In this document: positions 1 to 6,107 of the stretch, one piece after another
How positions within the stretch are numbered: position 1 is the stretch's first letter
Layout: each line of letters begins with the position of its first letter
DNA from: an uncultured Spartobacteria bacterium
GTDB taxonomy: Bacteria > Verrucomicrobiota > Verrucomicrobiia > Chthoniobacterales > UBA6821
NCBI GenBank assembly: GCA_903831635.1
Contig: CAIKYN010000123.1
Coordinates: 1 to 6,107, forward strand
DNA length: 6,107 nt
Reading direction: 5' to 3'
Notes under the pieces: model-generated
The model's input: the letters and a program-made list of their open reading frames with translations, nothing else
The model's database searches: none
What the model was told of the DNA's origin: nothing
Position numbers and translations under genes: made by a program

Positions 1-1
1 A

Positions 2-85
2 GTTGATGGGGTTCTGCGCACGGCCTTGAGCGATCCGGAAAGCCGGTTCGGTCCCGGGGTTCCCCAGCGCTCCGTAAACAGGTGA
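2..85 (+). CDS. C-terminal end of an unidentified upstream gene (partial; possibly a small FtsL-like division protein)
   Basis: An open frame enters from the left edge and ends at TGA 83-85, giving 27 residues that finish PGVPQRSVNR. The stop overlaps the GTG at 82 as GTGA, the same junction type seen at ftsI/murE and (as ATGA) at murE/murF, which supports a real gene. The visible tail is polar, rich in Arg, Pro and Ser, and has no membrane segment or recognisable motif. In many dcw clusters the gene just before ftsI is a short bitopic FtsL-like protein, or rsmH when ftsL is absent or unannotated. The tail does not look like the RsmH C-terminus I recall, so FtsL-like is a guess from position only. 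The other two forward frames are less likely: one stops at 28-30, and the ftsI frame extends back to 7 without a start codon. Confidence 0.5.
   Translation, partial: VDGVLRTALSDPESRFGPGVPQRSVNR
80..85 (+). promoter_or_regulatory. Possible ribosome binding site for an ATG start of ftsI at 91
   Basis: AGGTGA lies 5 bases before the ATG at 91 and resembles a Shine-Dalgarno core. No comparable purine tract precedes the GTG at 82. If used, FtsI starts three residues later and the upstream stop lies inside the ribosome binding site. The match is short and could be chance. Confidence 0.3.
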
Positions 86-1827
86 AGCGCATGGGAGGGC
101 GCATCGGCGTCGTCTGCGCCCTGCTTGTCCTGATTTTTACGGCCTTCGCTTGGCGGTTGATACACTTGCAGGTCCTCAAGCACGATTATTTTTCTGCAAT
201 TGCCGCAGAGAAGAATGATACCCGCAAAGTAATCCCAGCCCGGCGCGGACGCATTCTCGACAGAAATGGTGAGGAACTTGCGGTGAATGTTCCCGTGCAG
301 ATGGTCTATGCCGATGGATCGCACATCCATGATCCGGCGGCGGTAGCCGCCGTGGCGGCGCCTTTTCTGGAAATGCCTCTCCAGGAATTGAAGGAGAAAC
401 TCACAACCAAGAGTAAGTATGTGATCATTCGCAAAGGGGTCTCCGAAGAGAAGGCTCAGGACATGATCAGAGCCCTTGATAAAGCCAATCTCCACGGCCT
501 CTATCTCCAGGAGGGATCGGTGAGGAGCTATCCCAACGGTGAAATGCTCTGCGATGTGTTGGGATATGTCGATCACACCGGGCATGGAGCCGATGGAATC
601 GAGAAGACCTGCGATGCGGAGCTGACGGGGCAGGAAGGTTTTCGGATGATCGAACATGACCGCAAGGGAAGGGAGATCGTGGTCTACCGAGGGCAGGAAC
701 AACTTCCCGAGAACGGCTCGGATATCCGACTCTCCATCGACATGGGGCTGCAGGCGATTGCCGAACGTGAGGTGGATGAGGCCTATAAGACGAATCATCC
801 CGCCTCGGCGACGGCCATTCTCGCGGATCCCAACACCGGCGAGATCCTGGCCCTGGCGAGTCGGCCAAACTATGACCCTAACAAATTCAATCAGGCGAAG
901 CCCGATGCGATGCGTAACCGGGCCATCTCTGATATCTATGAGCCTGGATCGGTTTTTAAGATCGTTGTCACTTCGGCTGCTTACAATGAGGGGATTGTCG
1001 ACGACCAGACGCGGATCTTCTGCGAGAACGGACACTTTTCCTACGGAGGAAAGATCATCAAGGATCACCACGGTAGCGGAGACCTGAGTATCCCTGAGAT
1101 CCTGATGAAATCGTCCAATATCGGTGCTGCCAAGATCTCGCTGCGGATGAAGGATCAGATGTTCTACGACTATGTCAGGAAATTCGGATTTGGTACTCGC
1201 ACGGGAATTCCTCTGCCGGGTGAGATTCCAGGGCAGGTGATCCCTCCACATCGTTGGGACAAGCTAACAAAAACGCGTGTGGCATTTGGTCAATCAATCA
1301 GTGTGACGCCGATTCAGATGGTCATGGCCATGTCGGCAATCGCGAACGGCGGCAAGCTTCTGAAACCGAAACTTGTCCTAAGCAAAGGGGAGGGGAGTGC
1401 CGTACTCCCTGATGCTCCCGTCGCTCAAGTAGTGAAGCCCGAAAGCGCCAACTACATTGCCAATGCACTGGAGAGGGTCGTGAGCAATCAGGGCACGGCA
1501 CCGCTGGCCCGCATCGAGGGGTATCGGGTTGCCGGAAAGACGGGTACTGCGCAGAAAATCAGTCCCCATGGCGGATATCTTGAGGGACGCTACATTGTCT
1601 CGTTCGCTGGATTCTTTCCTGTCAATAAACCGAGAGTCATGGGGATTGTTATCGTGGATGATGCGAAGTTGGGAGAGAGTGCCAACTACGGTGGCTCGGT
1701 TGCTGGACCCGTCTTTTCCACGATCGGATCCAAGGCCGCACGATATCTCGACATGGATCCCGAGCCCGATGCCTTCTTGGTGAAGGAGAAACAGGGGGCG
1801 AGTAGAACGGCGGTCAGTGCCCGGTGA
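82..1827 (+). CDS. ftsI: Septal peptidoglycan D,D-transpeptidase FtsI (class B penicillin-binding protein, PBP3 type)
   Basis: This enzyme cross-links peptidoglycan stem peptides at the division septum, working in the periplasm with FtsW and the divisome. The 581 residues (E. coli FtsI has 588) begin with a short basic tail and one membrane anchor at about 8-29, followed by RLIHLQV. The non-catalytic dimerisation domain follows, with RGRILDRNG at 55-63 and DGIEKTCDAELTGQEG at 171-186. The transpeptidase domain runs from about 220 to 555. It has the acylated serine in EPGSVFK (S290, K293), the SxN motif in KSSN (S344-N346) and KTGT at 486-489. The late GGSVAGPVF at 537-545 is typical of the family. 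There is no C-terminal PASTA domain, so it resembles FtsI and not SpoVD/PBP2x. The GTG at 82 overlaps the upstream stop. An in-frame ATG at 91, preceded by AGGTGA, is a credible alternative that would remove only MKR. The gene overlaps murE by 4 bases. Confidence 0.96.
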   Translation: MKRMGGRIGVVCALLVLIFTAFAWRLIHLQVLKHDYFSAIAAEKNDTRKVIPARRGRILDRNGEELAVNVPVQMVYADGSHIHDPAAVAAVAAPFLEMPLQELKEKLTTKSKYVIIRKGVSEEKAQDMIRALDKANLHGLYLQEGSVRSYPNGEMLCDVLGYVDHTGHGADGIEKTCDAELTGQEGFRMIEHDRKGREIVVYRGQEQLPENGSDIRLSIDMGLQAIAEREVDEAYKTNHPASATAILADPNTGEILALASRPNYDPNKFNQAKPDAMRNRAISDIYEPGSVFKIVVTSAAYNEGIVDDQTRIFCENGHFSYGGKIIKDHHGSGDLSIPEILMKSSNIGAAKISLRMKDQMFYDYVRKFGFGTRTGIPLPGEIPGQVIPPHRWDKLTKTRVAFGQSISVTPIQMVMAMSAIANGGKLLKPKLVLSKGEGSAVLPDAPVAQVVKPESANYIANALERVVSNQGTAPLARIEGYRVAGKTGTAQKISPHGGYLEGRYIVSFAGFFPVNKPRVMGIVIVDDAKLGESANYGGSVAGPVFSTIGSKAARYLDMDPEPDAFLVKEKQGASRTAVSAR

Positions 1828-3338
1828 GCAATGTTACCATGAAACTAGAAAGTCTTCTTCAATCGACCCAGGTGATCTCCGTGATGGGAGGTGTCGATGT
1901 GATAGTCACGGGACTGAGTTGTGACTCCCGAACCGTCCGCGAAGGAGATCTCTTTGTTGCGATTCCCGGATCCAAGGAGAATGGAATCCACTTTGTCAGG
2001 GAGGCCATCGAAAAAGGGGCCGTAGCGATCGTGACAGCTGAGGATCTCTCCAAGAGTCAGATTCCCGAGGTTCCTTTGGCAAGAGTTCCCAATGCTCGTG
2101 TCGCGATGGCAGCGATGGCTTCAGCCTTCTATGGGAACCCCTCGGCCTCGCTTGCCGTAGCGGGTGTGACAGGCACGAATGGAAAGACAACCACGGCCTG
2201 GATTATCAGGCATCTTTGCGATGCAGTCGGACGGCCCTGCGGCCTTGTCGGAACAATCGAGTATATCCTTCCTGGCATTGTCGAGCCTGCGTCGAGGACC
2301 ACACCCGAGTCGATCGATCTTGAGCGAATGCTTGCCGACATGCGGGATGGCGGATTCCGGGCTGCTGCCCTTGAAGTCTCGAGTCATGCGTTGATGCAGC
2401 ATCGAGTTGGCGGGGTGGAGTTCGATGCGGCCGTCTTTACCAATCTGACTCAGGACCATCTCGATTATCATGGCTCCATGGAGGAGTACTTCGAGGCCAA
2501 GAGTCTCCTCTTTACGGGGCTCTCCAAACAGACCGCAAAGAAAGGGCGTGCGATCATCAACTCCGACGACCGGTATGGGCATCGTCTTCTCGACCGTGTT
2601 CAGGGAGTGCCGATCATCACCTATGGTCAGGGGAGCAACTGTCATTTCCGTGCCAGTAACATTGCCTACAACGCGACAGGAACGATTTTCCGATTGGATG
2701 CGAAGGGAAGAAGTTATCTCGTCCGGACGCCGTTGATCGGACTGTTCAATGTTTACAACACCGTGGCCGCCCTGGCCGCTACCTCGGCGATGGGACTGGA
2801 ACTTCGCAGGGCGATCGCGGGTGCCGCGACGATCCCCCAGGTTCCAGGACGTCTGGAGCGTGTTCCTGGAAAAAAGAATTTCCAGGCATTTGTTGACTAT
2901 GCCCACACGCCCGATGCGCTGGTGAATGTCCTTAAAACGCTTCGCCAGTTGAACCCTTCCAGGATCATTACGGTTTTTGGGTGTGGTGGTGACCGCGACC
3001 GCGCAAAGCGTCCCCTGATGGCAGCCGCCGCGGAGCAATATTCCGATCGCGTGATTTTGACTTCTGATAATCCTCGTGGAGAGGATCCGTTGGAAATCAT
3101 GAACGAGGCAGGAAAGGGATTCCGTGTCCAGGGGCATGAAAGCTATGTCGATCGCGAGAGTGCAATCCGCCGGGCTGTGGAGACTGCGGCACCTGGTGAT
3201 GTGGTGCTCGTTGCGGGGAAGGGTCACGAAAATTATCAGGAGACGGCGACCGGACGTCATCCTTTCGATGATGTGAGGGTCACAGCTCGCGCAATGGCGG
3301 GAAAAGACTTTGATGATCGGGGGGAAAGTAGACGATGA
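1824..3338 (+). CDS. murE: UDP-N-acetylmuramoyl-L-alanyl-D-glutamate--2,6-diaminopimelate ligase MurE
   Basis: MurE is the cytoplasmic ATP-dependent ligase that adds the third stem-peptide residue to UDP-MurNAc-L-Ala-D-Glu. The 504 residues show the three Mur domains. The N-terminal UDP-binding domain has DSRTVREGDLFVAIPG at 34-49. The central ATPase domain has the P-loop GTNGKTTT at 117-124, TTPES at 159-163, EVSSHALMQHRV at 184-195 and FTNLTQDHLDYHG at 205-217. K226 in EAKSLLF matches the lysine carbamylated in E. coli MurE (K224). The C-terminal domain has VDYAHTPDAL at 357-366, FGCGGDRDRAKRPLM at 385-399, DNPR at 415-418 and AGKGHENYQ at 464-472. DNPR is the signature of enzymes that take meso-diaminopimelate; lysine-adding enzymes differ here. 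The GTG start makes a GTGA overlap with the ftsI stop. An in-frame ATG at 1839 would give MKLESLL, a family-like beginning, and neither start has a clear Shine-Dalgarno. The gene overlaps murF by 4 bases. Confidence 0.97.
   Translation: MSNVTMKLESLLQSTQVISVMGGVDVIVTGLSCDSRTVREGDLFVAIPGSKENGIHFVREAIEKGAVAIVTAEDLSKSQIPEVPLARVPNARVAMAAMASAFYGNPSASLAVAGVTGTNGKTTTAWIIRHLCDAVGRPCGLVGTIEYILPGIVEPASRTTPESIDLERMLADMRDGGFRAAALEVSSHALMQHRVGGVEFDAAVFTNLTQDHLDYHGSMEEYFEAKSLLFTGLSKQTAKKGRAIINSDDRYGHRLLDRVQGVPIITYGQGSNCHFRASNIAYNATGTIFRLDAKGRSYLVRTPLIGLFNVYNTVAALAATSAMGLELRRAIAGAATIPQVPGRLERVPGKKNFQAFVDYAHTPDALVNVLKTLRQLNPSRIITVFGCGGDRDRAKRPLMAAAAEQYSDRVILTSDNPRGEDPLEIMNEAGKGFRVQGHESYVDRESAIRRAVETAAPGDVVLVAGKGHENYQETATGRHPFDDVRVTARAMAGKDFDDRGESRR
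3319..3328 (+). promoter_or_regulatory. Purine-rich tract, possible ribosome binding site of murF
   Basis: GGGGGGAAAG inside the last codons of murE ends 6 bases before the murF ATG. It is only a partial match to AAGGAGG, but it is one of the few purine tracts at a sensible distance from a start in this window. Its place inside murE fits coupled translation across the ATGA overlap. Confidence 0.3.
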
Positions 3339-4696
3339 ATCCACGTTCCCTCTCTTCCGTTGCCGAGATGTGCGCCGCCGCGCTCCTTGCCGGAAACCCC
3401 GAAAATCTTGTCCTTCGTATCGCGAAGGATACCCGCTCGATCGAGCCCGGTGATCTCTATGTTGCCCTGAGGGGAGAACACTTCAACGGGAATCACTTCA
3501 TTGCTGAAGCAGCTGCCAAAGGAGCCGGTGGGGCACTTTGTGACGGCGATCCCCCAGTGGGTCTTCCCCAGGAGTTCGGTATCCTGAGCACACCCGACTC
3601 CCTCACCGCTCTCACGCTTCTAGCCTCCGCTTGGCGTTCCCAGCTCTCACTCCGCTCCGTTGTTGTCACGGGTAGTAGTGGAAAAACCTCCGTCAAAGAT
3701 TTTACAACCGCTGTCTTGCGGACGACGCTTCGCACGACTGCGACCCAGGGAAATCTGAATAACGAGATTGGTCTCCCCCTGTCGGTGCTGAGCGCCAATT
3801 TGGAGGATGAGGCAGCCGTTTGGGAGATCGGGATGAATCACCGTGGCGAGATCGCACCCCTTGCCGGTCTCGCAAGGCCTGAGATCGGAATCATCACGGG
3901 TATCGGAACCGCCCACATCGAGCATCTGGGAAGTCGGGAGGAGATCGCGGCAGAGAAGGGGGACCTGCTGGAAAAACTTCCCTCCGGAGGATGTGCGATC
4001 ATTCCCGCAGAGGATGATTTTTCCGGGGAGCTCCGCACCAGGACCTCGGCGAGGATCGTTGAGGTCGGTTTCGATCGCGGAGATCTCCGGGCCACGGGAA
4101 TTCGATATGGCCTAGACGAGACGAGCTTCCTGATCGAGGGAGAGTATGGTCGGGCCGAGGCGCTGCTTCCTGTGCCGGGACGCCACATGGTTGGCAATGC
4201 CCTGATGGCCATTGCTGCTGGATTGCAGTGCGGAATCACGCTTGAGAAGTGCGTTTCAGGACTCGCAGAGGTGACCTTGAATTCAGGACGATTGGCCAGG
4301 GTGGTTCGGCGTGGCGTGACTTTTCTGGACGACACGTACAATGCGAACCCCGATTCGATGATCGCTGCACTCGAGACGATCGGCGGAATCTCTCTCCCGG
4401 GTAGGAAAATTGCGGTTCTTGGAAGGATGGGGGAGTTGGGGATTCACGCAGCAGCGGGCTACGAACGCGTGGGCAACAAGTCCGCATCAGTGCTCTCGAC
4501 CCTCATCACCGTGGGTGACGAAGCCTCTGCGATGGCAGAGGCGGCATCGAGGGGCGGGCTTTCGGATGTGCGTACCGTTTCAGACAATACCGCTGCGGCC
4601 CGACTTCTCTCCTCCCTCGCCTCCGAGGGTGATCTGGTCCTGCTGAAAGCCAGCAGGAGTGCGCGCATGGAAGAGGTTCTTCAACACTTCAACTGA
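3335..4696 (+). CDS. murF: UDP-N-acetylmuramoyl-tripeptide--D-alanyl-D-alanine ligase MurF
   Basis: MurF is the cytoplasmic ATP-dependent ligase that adds D-Ala-D-Ala to the UDP-MurNAc-tripeptide, completing the pentapeptide that MraY uses. The 453 residues match the usual length (E. coli 452). The N-terminal domain carries DTRSIEPGDLYVALRGEHFNG at about 32-52, the pattern shared with MurE. The ATPase domain has the P-loop TGSSGKTSVKD at 112-122, GNLNNEIGLPLS at 139-150, EIGMNHRGEI at 164-173 and GTAHIEHLGS at 191-200 followed by EEIAAEKGDLL. GRHMVGNALMAIAA at 282-295 precedes the C-terminal domain, which has DDTYNANPDSM at 332-342, VLGRMGELG at 361-369 and KASRSARMEEVL at 438-449. GSSGKT and NEIGLPL separate MurF from MurE, MurC and MurD. 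The usual D in VLGDM is R364 here, and the usual KGSRS is KASRS. The ATG overlaps the murE stop as ATGA. After the stop, 19 bases lead to mraY. Confidence 0.96.
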   Translation: MNPRSLSSVAEMCAAALLAGNPENLVLRIAKDTRSIEPGDLYVALRGEHFNGNHFIAEAAAKGAGGALCDGDPPVGLPQEFGILSTPDSLTALTLLASAWRSQLSLRSVVVTGSSGKTSVKDFTTAVLRTTLRTTATQGNLNNEIGLPLSVLSANLEDEAAVWEIGMNHRGEIAPLAGLARPEIGIITGIGTAHIEHLGSREEIAAEKGDLLEKLPSGGCAIIPAEDDFSGELRTRTSARIVEVGFDRGDLRATGIRYGLDETSFLIEGEYGRAEALLPVPGRHMVGNALMAIAAGLQCGITLEKCVSGLAEVTLNSGRLARVVRRGVTFLDDTYNANPDSMIAALETIGGISLPGRKIAVLGRMGELGIHAAAGYERVGNKSASVLSTLITVGDEASAMAEAASRGGLSDVRTVSDNTAAARLLSSLASEGDLVLLKASRSARMEEVLQHFN

Positions 4697-4715
4697 ACGT
4701 CCAACCCATCACACG

Positions 4716-5834
4716 ATGCTCTATTACCTGTCACAGTTTGGATCTCTTCTGCAAGGGGTGCAGATCGGAAAAATGCTGAATGTTTTCCAGTACATCTCCT
4801 TCCGCGCACTCTGTGCCGGGCTGACATCCTTCCTGATTTGTCTGATGTTTGGTGATGCGCTCATTCGGCGCTTGGTCGAACTCAAGCTAGGGCAACCAAT
4901 CCGCAGTGCCGAAGAGGTGCATCGTCTCAATGAACTTCATGGAGGGAAGCGTGGAACCCCGACGATGGGTGGTATCCTGCTGATTGCGGCCGTACTCCTC
5001 TCCACCCTACTCTGGGCACGACCAGACAATCCCTTCGTCTGGGTCTGTATCGTCACCGTGCTTGCGTTGGGAGCGATCGGTTTCTACGACGACTGGCTCA
5101 AGGTTACCAAAAAAAGTTCCGCGGGTATCAGTAGCCGACTGAAGTTCCTGCTTCAGTGCGTTCTCGCCGCCGGAATCACGGCATTCTTTCTGCTCTCTCC
5201 CTCGCTGGCCAAACAGGCGCAGCAACTCTACATCCCGTTCATGAAGGGACCGGTGTTAAGCCTTGGCATCTTCTGGACCTATATTTTCTATCTCCTGATC
5301 ATCGTCGGGTCCTCCAATGCGGTGAATCTGACGGATGGACTGGATGGACTGGCTTCAGGATGCACGGTGATGGCCGGCATCTGCTTCGGCGTCTTCACCT
5401 ACCTCGCCGGAAACAGCAAGGCGGCCCTTTACCTTCAGATTCCGTATTACGGCTTTTCCGGCGAACTGGCTGTCGTGAGTCTTGCTCTGGCTGGCGCAGC
5501 ACTAGGTTTCCTCTGGTGGAACTGCCATCCGGCAAAGGTGTTCATGGGGGACACGGGCTCCCTGGCAATTGGTGGTCTGCTTGGTGTTCTTGCGATCTGC
5601 TGCAAGCAGGAGCTGATGCTTGCCATCGTCGGGGGAGTGTTTGTTGCGGAGGCACTCTCGGTGATCCTTCAGGTGGCCAGCTTTAAGTTGACTGGAAAAC
5701 GCATCTTCAAGATGTCTCCCCTTCATCATCATTTCGAGCTTTCCGGATGGAAGGAAAACACCGTCACCGTGCGCTTCTGGATCATGGCCATTGTGTTCGG
5801 GCTTCTTGGCATCGCCACCCTGAAACTTCGCTGA
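4716..5834 (+). CDS. mraY: Phospho-N-acetylmuramoyl-pentapeptide-transferase MraY (lipid I synthase)
   Basis: MraY is the polytopic inner-membrane enzyme that transfers phospho-MurNAc-pentapeptide from UDP to undecaprenyl phosphate, giving lipid I. From the ATG at 4716 it has 372 residues (E. coli 360) and about ten hydrophobic segments, near 25-47, 82-100, 106-123, 142-162, 183-199, 210-230, 247-268, 281-297, 301-320 and 351-370. Family motifs are KRGTPTMGG at 78-86, GFYDDWLKV at 122-130 (Asp pair 125-126), NAVNLTDGLDGLA at 201-213, VFMGDTGSLAIGG at 275-287 (Asp279, magnesium/catalytic) and PLHHHFELSGW at 335-345. I chose 4716 because MLYYLSQF aligns with the E. coli N-terminus MLVWLAEH. The frame stays open back to a GTG at 4659, but those 19 residues (MRAWKRFFN...) lie mostly inside murF and are polar. 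No Shine-Dalgarno is visible before 4716. The stop lies 3 bases before murD. Confidence 0.96.
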   Translation: MLYYLSQFGSLLQGVQIGKMLNVFQYISFRALCAGLTSFLICLMFGDALIRRLVELKLGQPIRSAEEVHRLNELHGGKRGTPTMGGILLIAAVLLSTLLWARPDNPFVWVCIVTVLALGAIGFYDDWLKVTKKSSAGISSRLKFLLQCVLAAGITAFFLLSPSLAKQAQQLYIPFMKGPVLSLGIFWTYIFYLLIIVGSSNAVNLTDGLDGLASGCTVMAGICFGVFTYLAGNSKAALYLQIPYYGFSGELAVVSLALAGAALGFLWWNCHPAKVFMGDTGSLAIGGLLGVLAICCKQELMLAIVGGVFVAEALSVILQVASFKLTGKRIFKMSPLHHHFELSGWKENTVTVRFWIMAIVFGLLGIATLKLR

Positions 5835-5837
5835 CCC

Positions 5838-6107
5838 ATGTCCATGGCCGCCGCCTCAAATCCTTACAATGGCAAGAAGGCCGTCGTTCTCGGCCTGGGG
5901 CGCAGCGGTCTGGCAGCTGCCCGCCTGCTCAAGCGATCAGGTGCCAAGGTGACGGCCTGTGACAGCGGGGAGTCGCCGATCCTGATGGAGCGTGCCGAGC
6001 TCTTGCGGAAGGAAGGAATCACGGTACTCACCGGGGTGGATGCGGCGCGTGATTCCATCGTCCATGACATCGCTATTTTGAGTCCTGGGATCGAGGAGAC
6101 GGCGCCG
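5838..6107 (+). CDS. murD: UDP-N-acetylmuramoyl-L-alanine--D-glutamate ligase MurD (N-terminal part, cut by the window edge)
   Basis: MurD is the cytoplasmic ATP-dependent ligase that adds D-glutamate to UDP-MurNAc-L-Ala, the step before MurE. Only the first 90 residues are in the window; the frame stays open to the right edge, so most of a protein of roughly 440-470 residues is missing. The visible part is the Rossmann-like UDP-binding domain: a beta strand KAVVLGLGRSG at 14-24 with the glycine-rich GLGRSG (E. coli GLGLTG), an amphipathic helix LAAARLLKRSGAKV at 25-38, the strand end ACD at 40-42, and ILSPGIEETAP at 80-90, whose SPGI matches MurD. The ATPase and C-terminal domains cannot be checked. 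ATG 5838 is taken as the start, 3 bases after the mraY stop. A second in-frame ATG at 5844 is equally possible, and neither has a Shine-Dalgarno. The position after mraY supports the assignment. Confidence 0.9.
   Translation, partial: MSMAAASNPYNGKKAVVLGLGRSGLAAARLLKRSGAKVTACDSGESPILMERAELLRKEGITVLTGVDAARDSIVHDIAILSPGIEETAP

Noticed and set aside
335..352. Perfect 7-base-pair hairpin with a 4-base loop (GGCGGC, GGTA, GCCGCC)
   Set aside because: It sits inside ftsI at Ala/Val codons of a low-complexity stretch (PAAVAAVAA), has no T-run after it and is far from any gene end, so a terminator or regulatory role is not supported.
656..1087. Plus-strand frame of 143 codons inside ftsI
   Set aside because: It overlaps the conserved transpeptidase region of ftsI in another frame, and its Arg/Ser/Pro-rich product is typical of shifted reading of a GC-rich gene.
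2121..3344. Long open frame of 407 codons on the minus strand opposite murE
   Set aside because: Its codons are exactly in register with murE codons, so it stays open only while murE avoids TTA, CTA and TCA, which are rare in GC-rich genes. It ends where murE uses TCA for Ser100 (2121-2123). The product has no domain features, and murE on the other strand is unmistakable.
3838..4341. Minus-strand open frame of 167 codons opposite murF
   Set aside because: It lies wholly within a clearly coding murF, its product is rich in Arg, Ser and Pro as expected of a shadow frame, and it has no recognisable domain.
4697..4715. Possible terminator or promoter in the murF-mraY gap
   Set aside because: The 19 bases show no inverted repeat, no T-run and no -35/-10 pair, and they are too short for a separate transcription unit boundary.
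5331..5352. Short tandem repeat of TGGATGGAC
   Set aside because: It encodes the conserved DGLDGL of the MraY motif NAVNLTDGLDGLA; the repeat follows from the protein motif.
5156..5686. Plus-strand frame of 176 codons inside mraY
   Set aside because: It is fully contained in mraY, whose catalytic motifs fall in the same stretch. The product is a Gly/Arg/His-rich shadow without family features.

Overview
The window is a stretch of a bacterial division and cell wall (dcw) cluster, read entirely on the + strand. In order it holds: the last 27 codons of an unidentified gene; ftsI (penicillin-binding protein, septal transpeptidase); murE (UDP-MurNAc-tripeptide synthetase); murF (UDP-MurNAc-pentapeptide synthetase); mraY (lipid I synthase); and the first 90 codons of murD (D-glutamate ligase). 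The order ftsI-murE-murF-mraY-murD is the classic conserved dcw order. The outer part of the cluster (mraZ, rsmH upstream; ftsW, murG, murC, ftsZ downstream) is expected but lies outside the window.

The layout is very compact. The first three junctions (unknown/ftsI, ftsI/murE, murE/murF) are 4-base stop/start overlaps (GTGA, GTGA, ATGA). murF and mraY are 19 bases apart if mraY starts at 4716, and mraY and murD are 3 bases apart. No promoter, terminator, RNA gene, repeat array or mobile element is visible, and no gap exceeds 19 bases. This looks like the inside of one polycistronic, translationally coupled operon.

Together the genes cover consecutive steps of peptidoglycan synthesis. MurD adds D-Glu, MurE adds the third residue (meso-diaminopimelate, judged by its DNPR motif), and MurF adds D-Ala-D-Ala. 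MraY transfers the finished phospho-MurNAc-pentapeptide to undecaprenyl phosphate, and FtsI cross-links the exported material at the division septum.

The organism is a Gram-negative-type bacterium with meso-DAP peptidoglycan and moderately high GC. The proteins resemble their E. coli counterparts in overall plan but differ in detail, for example the longer first cytoplasmic loop of MraY and LGRMGELG in MurF. A member of the Verrucomicrobiota or a related PVC lineage is my best guess, from recall of family sequences and not from a search. All five identified genes look intact where visible, with their key catalytic motifs. I saw no previously undescribed system; the findings concern start sites, the unidentified upstream gene and lineage-specific variants.
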